DNA of 64,000 nt from Mycobacterium sp. (GTDB lineage: Bacteria > Actinomycetota > Actinomycetes > Mycobacteriales > Mycobacteriaceae): the NCBI RefSeq assembly GCF_019247635.1, contig NZ_JAFBAR010000104.1, positions 101,777 through 165,776 on the forward strand, in the 5' to 3' direction. Under the pieces are notes generated by a model. The model ran no database searches, was not told where the DNA came from, and was given only the letters and a program-made list of their open reading frames with translations. This document shows positions 58,118 to 64,000 of the stretch, piece after piece. How positions within the stretch are numbered: the first letter of the stretch is position 1; the number at the start of each line of letters is the position of its first letter. A program made the translations under genes and the position numbers.

Positions 58118-59259
58118 GGGTGAGGCTCGGTGATCATCTCGACTTCACCAACGGCCGCGGTTCACCGGCGCGGACCTCGGCGGGCCGTTTCCCTGTCTAC
58201 GGCGCCAACGGCGCAATCGGGTACGCCGCGGAACCCAACGCCGCGGGCCCGCTGATCGTCATCGGCCGTGTCGGATCGTATTGCGGCAGTGTGCGTTATT
58301 CCGATTCCGAGGTTTGGGTCACGGAGAACGCCCTGGTCTGTCGGGCCAAGGTTCCCGAAGAAACCCGCTATTGGTATTACGCGTTGCAAATTTGTCGGCT
58401 CAACGGACACCGAGCGGGATCGGGCCAGCCGTTGCTCAACCAGAGCATTCTTGGCGACGTCGCGGTTTGGGCGGTGGACGCGGGTGAGCGCCGAAGGATC
58501 GCCGCGTTGCTGGGCGGCCTCGACGACAAAATTGCCGCGAACGGCCGCGTGATCGAGGCGGCCGAGGCATTGATGACTGCCATCGCCGGTTCGGTGCATG
58601 CCCGGGTGCTTCTGTCCAGCTTGGCAAGCCAGGCGGGCGCTTTGCTGAACCCGACCCAATTCGATGGCGTGGTTGCTCATTTCAGCTTTTCAGCATTTGA
58701 CCGCGGGGCGCGCCCGGAGCTAGTCGAATCCGGATCTCTTAAGAGCGGCAAGTTCGGCTTGTCGGCGGCGTGTGTATTGTTCGCCAAGCTGAACCCGCGA
58801 ATCCCGCGGATATGGAATGTGCTCCGGCTGCCATCCGAGACGGCTTTGGCGAGTACGGAATTCGTCGTGCTGCGGCCTATTGGTATTGACACCTCCGCGT
58901 TGTGGGCGGCGTTGCGAGAACCCGAGCTCTCGGAAAAGCTGCGGCGGCAAGCGGCCGGGACGTCGGGGAGTCGGCAGCGAATCCGTCCGAGTGACCTGTT
59001 GCAAGCTCGGGTGCGTGACGTGCGCCGCCTGTCCGGTGAGGAGTTGAGGAAGCTCACCAGCCTGGGCGAACTATGTCATGCTCGGCGCACCGAATCCCTG
59101 CGGTTGTCGGAGTACCGCGACGCCCTGCTCCCGCCGTTGATGTCGGGGGAGCTGAAGGTGAAGGATGTCGCGCCGAGACCGCAATCAGGGCGCGCGATCG
59201 AGGCTTGGGCAGTGTCTCAGCGCAGCCTCGGCGCCACCAGCGCAGAGTCGCATCGCTAG
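58114..59259 (+). CDS. hsdS: Type I DNA specificity subunit HsdS
   Basis: 381 residues. There are two target-recognition regions (about 1-115 and 195-305) and two conserved helical spacers ([30 protein letters not shown], in blocks, and [19 protein letters not shown]). It is therefore a complete bipartite subunit, unlike the two separate hsdS genes in M. tuberculosis. The recognition site cannot be read from sequence. The GTG start overlaps hsdM. Its stop TAG doubles as the first bases of the thyX -10 hexamer. Confidence 0.87.
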   Translation: MRVRLGDHLDFTNGRGSPARTSAGRFPVYGANGAIGYAAEPNAAGPLIVIGRVGSYCGSVRYSDSEVWVTENALVCRAKVPEETRYWYYALQICRLNGHRAGSGQPLLNQSILGDVAVWAVDAGERRRIAALLGGLDDKIAANGRVIEAAEALMTAIAGSVHARVLLSSLASQAGALLNPTQFDGVVAHFSFSAFDRGARPELVESGSLKSGKFGLSAACVLFAKLNPRIPRIWNVLRLPSETALASTEFVVLRPIGIDTSALWAALREPELSEKLRRQAAGTSGSRQRIRPSDLLQARVRDVRRLSGEELRKLTSLGELCHARRTESLRLSEYRDALLPPLMSGELKVKDVAPRPQSGRAIEAWAVSQRSLGATSAESHR

Positions 59260-59262
59260 TCT
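59257..59262 (+). promoter_or_regulatory. -10 element (TAGTCT) of thyX
   Basis: TAGTCT ends 7 bases before the thyX GTG at 59270 and starts with the hsdS stop codon. It supports that GTG and a leaderless thyX mRNA. Confidence 0.5.
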
Positions 59263-59269
59263 GAGCGCC

Positions 59270-60022
59270 GTGGCCCAGACCGCGTCGCTGCGTGTGCAGC
59301 TGATCGCCAAGACCGAGTTCCTGGCGCCCCCGGAGGTGCCCTGGACCACCGATGCCGACGGCGGTCCGGCGCTGGTCGAATTCGCCGGCCGGGCCTGTTA
59401 TCAGAGCTGGTCCAAGCCGAATCCTAGGACCGCGACCAACGCCGGTTACATCAAGCACATCATCGATGTGGGACATTTCTCGGTGCTCGAGCACGCCGGC
59501 GTGTCGTTCTATATCACCGGTATCTCGCGGTCCTGCACCCATGAGCTAATCCGGCACCGGCACTTCTCCTATTCGCAGCTCTCGCAGCGCTATGTGCCGG
59601 AAAGCGACTCGCAGGTCGTCGTCCCGCCGGCCCTGGAAGACGACGCCGAACTGCGGCGGATCCTGACCGATGCTGCTGACGCGAGCCGCGCGACCTACAC
59701 CGAACTGCTGGCCAGGCTGGAGGCGAAGTTCGCTGACCAGCCCAATGCCATCCTGCGGCGCAAGCAGGCCCGCCAGGCCGCCCGCGCGGTGTTGCCCAAC
59801 GCCACCGAGACGCGCGTCGTCGTGACCGGGAACTACCGCGCCTGGCGGCACTTCATCGCGATGCGGGCCAGCGAGCACGCCGACGTGGAAATCCGGCGCC
59901 TGGCCATCGAATGCCTGCGCCAACTCGTCGGCGTCGCACCGGCGGTGTTTGCCGACTTCGAGGTCGCCACCCTGGCCGACGGCACCGAGGTCGCGACCAG
60001 TCCTTTAGCCACCGAGGCGTGA
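59270..60022 (+). CDS. thyX: Flavin-dependent thymidylate synthase ThyX
   Basis: Makes dTMP from dUMP with FAD and NADPH, producing tetrahydrofolate rather than dihydrofolate. 250 residues, equal to M. tuberculosis ThyX. The signature RHRx7S is Arg95-His-Arg97 to Ser105 ([11 protein letters not shown]); [18 protein letters not shown] and [14 protein letters not shown] follow. The GTG start is supported by the -10 hexamer. Co-occurrence with ThyA is normal for mycobacteria. Confidence 0.96.
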   Translation: MAQTASLRVQLIAKTEFLAPPEVPWTTDADGGPALVEFAGRACYQSWSKPNPRTATNAGYIKHIIDVGHFSVLEHAGVSFYITGISRSCTHELIRHRHFSYSQLSQRYVPESDSQVVVPPALEDDAELRRILTDAADASRATYTELLARLEAKFADQPNAILRRKQARQAARAVLPNATETRVVVTGNYRAWRHFIAMRASEHADVEIRRLAIECLRQLVGVAPAVFADFEVATLADGTEVATSPLATEA

Positions 60023-60096
60023 GCCGCTGAGGGTGCGCAAATGTACCGCTTCACCGGCGTGTTGCTGGACAAACATGCACGCTCGCGTGGCTATAA

Positions 60097-61032
<936 letters not shown>

Positions 61033-61039
61033 GGCTCCC

Positions 61040-62716
61040 GTGAACGAAGACCTCGCCCCACCTGGCCCTTTGGCCGCCGGCGGGTTGCGGGTCACCGCCC
61101 TGGGCGGGATCAGCGAAATCGGTCGCAACATGACGGTTTTCGAGCACTTGGGCCGGCTGTTGATCATTGACTGCGGGGTAATGTTCCCCACCCACGACGA
61201 GCCTGGAGTCGACCTGATCCTGCCGGATCTGCGCCATATCGAAGACCGGCTCGACGACATCGAGGCGCTGGTGCTGACCCATGCGCACGAGGACCACATC
61301 GGCGCGATTCCGTTCCTGCTCAAGCTGCGTCCCGACATCCCGGTCGTTGGGTCCAGGTTCACCTTGGCTCTGGTCGCGGCGAAGTGCCGCGAGCACCGCC
61401 TCAAACCAGTGTTCGTCGAGGTCAAGGAGGGTCAGAGCAGTCGGCACGGGGTGTTCGAGTGCGAGTACTTCGCCGTCAACCACTCGATTCCGGACGCGCT
61501 CGCCATCGCCGTCTACACAGGCGCGGGCACCGTCCTGCACACCGGCGACATCAAGCTCGACCAACTGCCGCTCGACGGCCGTCCCACCGACCTGCCCGGC
61601 ATGTCTCGGCTCGGCGACGCCGGTGTCGACCTGTTCTTGTGCGATTCGACGAATGCCGAACATCCCGGGGTGGGGCCCTCGGAAAGCGAAGTGGGCCCGA
61701 CGCTGCATCGGCTGATCCGTGGCGCCGAGGGGCGCGTCATCGTCGCATGCTTCGCTTCCAACGTCGACCGGGTGCAGCAGATCATCGACGCCGCAGTGGC
61801 GTTGGGCCGACGGGTGTCGTTCGTCGGGCGATCGATGGTGCGCAACATGGGAATTGCGCGCGACCTAGGCTTCCTGCGGGTCGAGGACTCTGACCTGATC
61901 GACATCTCCGCCGCCGAAATGATGGTGCCGGAGCAGGTCGTGCTGATCACCACCGGCACCCAGGGCGAGCCGATGTCGGCGCTGTCGCGGATGTCGCGCG
62001 GCGAGCACCGCAGCATCACGCTGACCTCTGGTGATCTCATCGTCCTGTCGTCCTCGTTGATACCCGGTAACGAGGAGGCGGTCTACGGCGTCATCGACGC
62101 GCTGGCCAAGATCGGAGCTCGTGTCGTCACCAATGCCCAAGCGCGGGTACATGTTTCGGGTCATGCATACGCCGGGGAGCTGCTGTTCCTGTACAACGGG
62201 GTCCGGCCACGCCACGTTATGCCGGTGCACGGAACCTGGCGGCATCTGCGGGCCAACGCCAAGCTGGCTGCCAGCACCGGGGTGCCGCAGGAGTCAATTC
62301 TGTTGGCCGAGAACGGCATCAGCGTCGACCTGGTGGCGGGAAGGGCGTCCATCGCCGGCGCGGTGCCGGTGGGCAAGATGTTCGTCGACGGGCCGATCAC
62401 CGGCGACGTCGGCGACATCACGTTGGGTGAACGGCTCATCCTGTCGTCGGGCTTTGTCGCCGTGACCCTGGTGATCAAGCGCGGCACCGGCAAGCCGGCG
62501 GCCGCGCCGCAGCTGCATTCGCGCGGCTTCTCAGAGGATCCCAAAGCGCTGGAACCCGCGGTGCGCAAGGTCGAGGCGGAACTCGAATCGCTGGTCGCCG
62601 CCGACGTCACCGATCCGATCCGGATCGCCCAGGGCGTGCGTCGAACTGTCGGGAAGTGGGTGGGCGAAACCTACCGCCGTCAGCCGATGATTGTGCCCAC
62701 CGTGATCGAGGTCTAG
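61040..62716 (+). CDS. rnj: Ribonuclease J
   Basis: Metallo-beta-lactamase/beta-CASP ribonuclease with 5'-3' exonuclease and endonuclease activity in RNA maturation and decay (Rv2752c). 558 residues, the known mycobacterial length. Zinc motif His81-x-His83-x-Asp85-His86 (HAHEDH), LHTGDIKLDQ, the beta-CASP blocks VACFASNVDRVQQIIDAA and VHVSGHAYAGEL, and a C-terminal domain. The GTG start lies 7 bases after dapA. Confidence 0.95.
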   Translation: MNEDLAPPGPLAAGGLRVTALGGISEIGRNMTVFEHLGRLLIIDCGVMFPTHDEPGVDLILPDLRHIEDRLDDIEALVLTHAHEDHIGAIPFLLKLRPDIPVVGSRFTLALVAAKCREHRLKPVFVEVKEGQSSRHGVFECEYFAVNHSIPDALAIAVYTGAGTVLHTGDIKLDQLPLDGRPTDLPGMSRLGDAGVDLFLCDSTNAEHPGVGPSESEVGPTLHRLIRGAEGRVIVACFASNVDRVQQIIDAAVALGRRVSFVGRSMVRNMGIARDLGFLRVEDSDLIDISAAEMMVPEQVVLITTGTQGEPMSALSRMSRGEHRSITLTSGDLIVLSSSLIPGNEEAVYGVIDALAKIGARVVTNAQARVHVSGHAYAGELLFLYNGVRPRHVMPVHGTWRHLRANAKLAASTGVPQESILLAENGISVDLVAGRASIAGAVPVGKMFVDGPITGDVGDITLGERLILSSGFVAVTLVIKRGTGKPAAAPQLHSRGFSEDPKALEPAVRKVEAELESLVAADVTDPIRIAQGVRRTVGKWVGETYRRQPMIVPTVIEV

Positions 62717-62751
62717 CGGCGATCGCAGCCATCGGTCTAGCGGCATCGCGT

Positions 62752-63624
62752 TTAGGTTTTCTCCGCGCAGGCGGACCACTCCAGTTGCGACGCTTTGAGT
62801 TTTCGACCGGTCGGTTCGACGTACCGTGCGACAAGCTCGTCGGGGCCAAACTGCTCCACCAGCCGCCAGCCGTATTCGGCGACAAACCCCGCGACCTCGT
62901 CGGGCTCAAGGCCAAAGTGCCACAGTTGATTTCGCTGGCGCACGGTCCGGTAGAGCGTGCGGGTGCCGTATCGATTGCTTCCGTCGATGAAGTCGCGGCG
63001 GACGTAGGTGAATACCATTCGGCTGCCGGGCGCGGCGGCTCGCAGTCCCTCGAAGGTTCGCCGGACAGCGTCCTCGGTCAGGTACTGGGTGACGCCCTCG
63101 CAGATGAAAAAGACCCGGTAGTCGATGCGATAACCGTGCTCAGCCAGGGCGGTGAGCAGGTCGTCATGCTCGAAGTTCAACGGCACCAACCGAACCGACA
63201 AAGGCAGACCACCCAGCACCCGTCGGACCGTGGCTGCTTTGCGCGCGATATTGACCGGGAGGTCCACCTCGAAGATCGGGATGCGAATGCGCCGGGTCAG
63301 TTGGTAGGGGCGGGTGTCCAGACCGGAGCCGAGGATGACGATGGCATCGATGTCGTTACGGGCCTCGTCGAGCTTGTCACCGATAAAACGTTTGCGGCAG
63401 GCGAGATTGGTCCACAGGCCGGGGCCGGACCACTCCGAGGCTTGGATGAAGAGGCGACGGACCGGCGCGGGCCTGGTCGCAGTGACGAGCCATCGAATTG
63501 ACCTCGGTAAGAACAGTTCCGCCAGGTCGTCGTCGACGAGCCGGCGCTCGGGTGCCTCGTTTCGCTCGACGGCCGCCAGCACCATCGGGCCTAATGCAGT
63601 CTGCGCAACTGGGTTTCGTGCCAT
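62752..63624 (-). CDS. SAM-dependent methyltransferase, leucine carboxyl methyltransferase-like (Rv2751-like)
   Basis: 290 residues of the mycobacterial PF04072-type family: NDIDAIVILGSGLDTRPYQL (SAM loop), FEVDLPVNIARKA (acidic loop), FICEGVTQYL and the FTYVRRDFIDG segment. The substrate is unknown; relatives methylate small molecules or lipids. The ATG is 5 bases after the upstream SDR stop, so both are one operon, convergent with rnj. Confidence 0.85.
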   Translation of the reverse strand: MARNPVAQTALGPMVLAAVERNEAPERRLVDDDLAELFLPRSIRWLVTATRPAPVRRLFIQASEWSGPGLWTNLACRKRFIGDKLDEARNDIDAIVILGSGLDTRPYQLTRRIRIPIFEVDLPVNIARKAATVRRVLGGLPLSVRLVPLNFEHDDLLTALAEHGYRIDYRVFFICEGVTQYLTEDAVRRTFEGLRAAAPGSRMVFTYVRRDFIDGSNRYGTRTLYRTVRQRNQLWHFGLEPDEVAGFVAEYGWRLVEQFGPDELVARYVEPTGRKLKASQLEWSACAEKT

Positions 63625-63629
63625 CTGGT

Positions 63630-64000
63630 CTACTTATTCAAAAAGCCCGCATCGACCGGCAACGTCACGCCGGTGATGTAGCGGGCCTGGTCAGACACCA
63701 ACCATGCTACAGCGTTGGCGATGTCTTCGGCTTGCAGGACCTCCACGGGCAGAGCGTTGCCTATGGCTAAGGGCGAATCGGCCACCGCGGCCAGCTTGGC
63801 CAGCCACTCCTGGGTGAACTCGTTGTTGATCATGGGCGTTTCGACACCCGAAGGGTGGATCGAGTTGACCCGAATATTCTGTCTGGCAAGCAGATTCGCG
63901 TATATCCGCATCAACCCAACCACCCCGTGTTTGGCAGCGGCATAGCCGATGGAGCCAGCATCCGCGCTGCCGACACCGGCCAACCCCGCGCTCGAACTGA
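63630..64000 (-). CDS. Mycofactocin-type short-chain dehydrogenase (5' end outside window, Rv2750-like)
   Basis: Only the C-terminal 123 or so codons are visible; the frame is still open at base 64000. The catalytic Tyr-x3-Lys is in [13 protein letters not shown], preceded by [11 protein letters not shown]. The segments [17 protein letters not shown] and [14 protein letters not shown] are typical of the SDR group that uses non-exchangeable NAD with mycofactocin as electron acceptor. No cofactor motif can be checked because it lies off the window. Confidence 0.8.
   Translation of the reverse strand, partial: SSSAGLAGVGSADAGSIGYAAAKHGVVGLMRIYANLLARQNIRVNSIHPSGVETPMINNEFTQEWLAKLAAVADSPLAIGNALPVEVLQAEDIANAVAWLVSDQARYITGVTLPVDAGFLNK

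Noticed and set aside
56708..59259. Complete type I restriction-modification system
   Set aside because: No helicase/endonuclease subunit gene is within reach; only methyltransferase and specificity subunits are present.

Overview
The window is a high-GC actinobacterial chromosome segment that reads as a Mycobacterium, most likely a slow grower close to the M. avium complex. The evidence is the gene order infB-rbfA-nrnA-ugpAEBC, pptH-pptT-truB, ltp1-fadE21-sirR-ribF-rpsO-gpsI-pepR, ald/aldR, dapB, fabG5, thyA-dfrA, hsdM-hsdS, thyX-dapA-rnj. As I recall it, this matches M. tuberculosis H37Rv (Rv2839c down to Rv2750), read in the opposite direction. A single-chain biotin carboxylase resembling the long-chain acyl-CoA carboxylase described from M. 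avium subsp. paratuberculosis points to the avium side. Species assignment is inference. I saw no tRNA, rRNA, phage, insertion sequence or CRISPR array.

Layout. 1-3.7 kb: translation and RNA/nucleotide turnover (infB, cut by the window edge; rbfA; nrnA), followed by an apparent scrap of dinF. 3.8-8.0 kb: the UgpAEBC glycerophosphodiester ABC importer. 8.0-12.4 kb: a small membrane protein, echA16, DUF2277 and DUF1802 proteins, a CocE-type hydrolase and a DUF3558-like envelope protein. 12.5-15.1 kb: pptH-pptT-truB with overlapping stops and starts, ending in a 56-bp minisatellite. 15.3-19.7 kb: ltp1-fadE21, then the divergent pair sirR/ribF, with two copies of one palindromic element in opposite orientations. 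19.9-24.1 kb: rpsO, gpsI with a structured leader, and pepR. 24.2-26.9 kb: nitronate monooxygenase and divergent ald/aldR.

26.9-36.7 kb is an accessory redox region. It holds a SRPBCC protein, a Baeyer-Villiger-like flavoprotein, a PF10118 protein with ferritin-like di-iron ligands, an EphD-like hydrolase-SDR fusion and a phthalate dioxygenase reductase-type protein. Facing these are an epoxide hydrolase with a TetR regulator, then a KshA-like Rieske oxygenase and a dehydrogenase. 36.9-39.9 kb encodes an NRAMP-related transporter translationally coupled to a soluble PRC-MgtE_N-CBS protein, which looks like a split, regulated magnesium transport system. 40.2-41.8 kb: dapB and two small partners. 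41.8-50.6 kb: fatty-acyl metabolism (thioesterase, acyl-CoA ligase, single-chain carboxylase, SDR and a FadE pair).

50.7-53.8 kb: a lone PAS protein, an AT-rich gap of about 0.6 kb, a GT1 glycosyltransferase and a dienelactone hydrolase. 53.8-56.5 kb: a second 56-bp minisatellite touching the thyA promoter, then thyA-dfrA and an AlkX/YcaQ-type protein. 56.7-59.3 kb: a type I DNA methyltransferase (hsdM-hsdS) with no restriction subunit in the window. 59.3-64.0 kb: thyX, dapA, rnj, a methyltransferase and a mycofactocin-type SDR cut by the window edge.

Many genes begin 6-8 bases after a TANNNT -10 hexamer, the architecture of leaderless mycobacterial mRNAs. This also helped choose several GTG starts. 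Functions are assigned by recognising families and motifs by eye; no database search was run.
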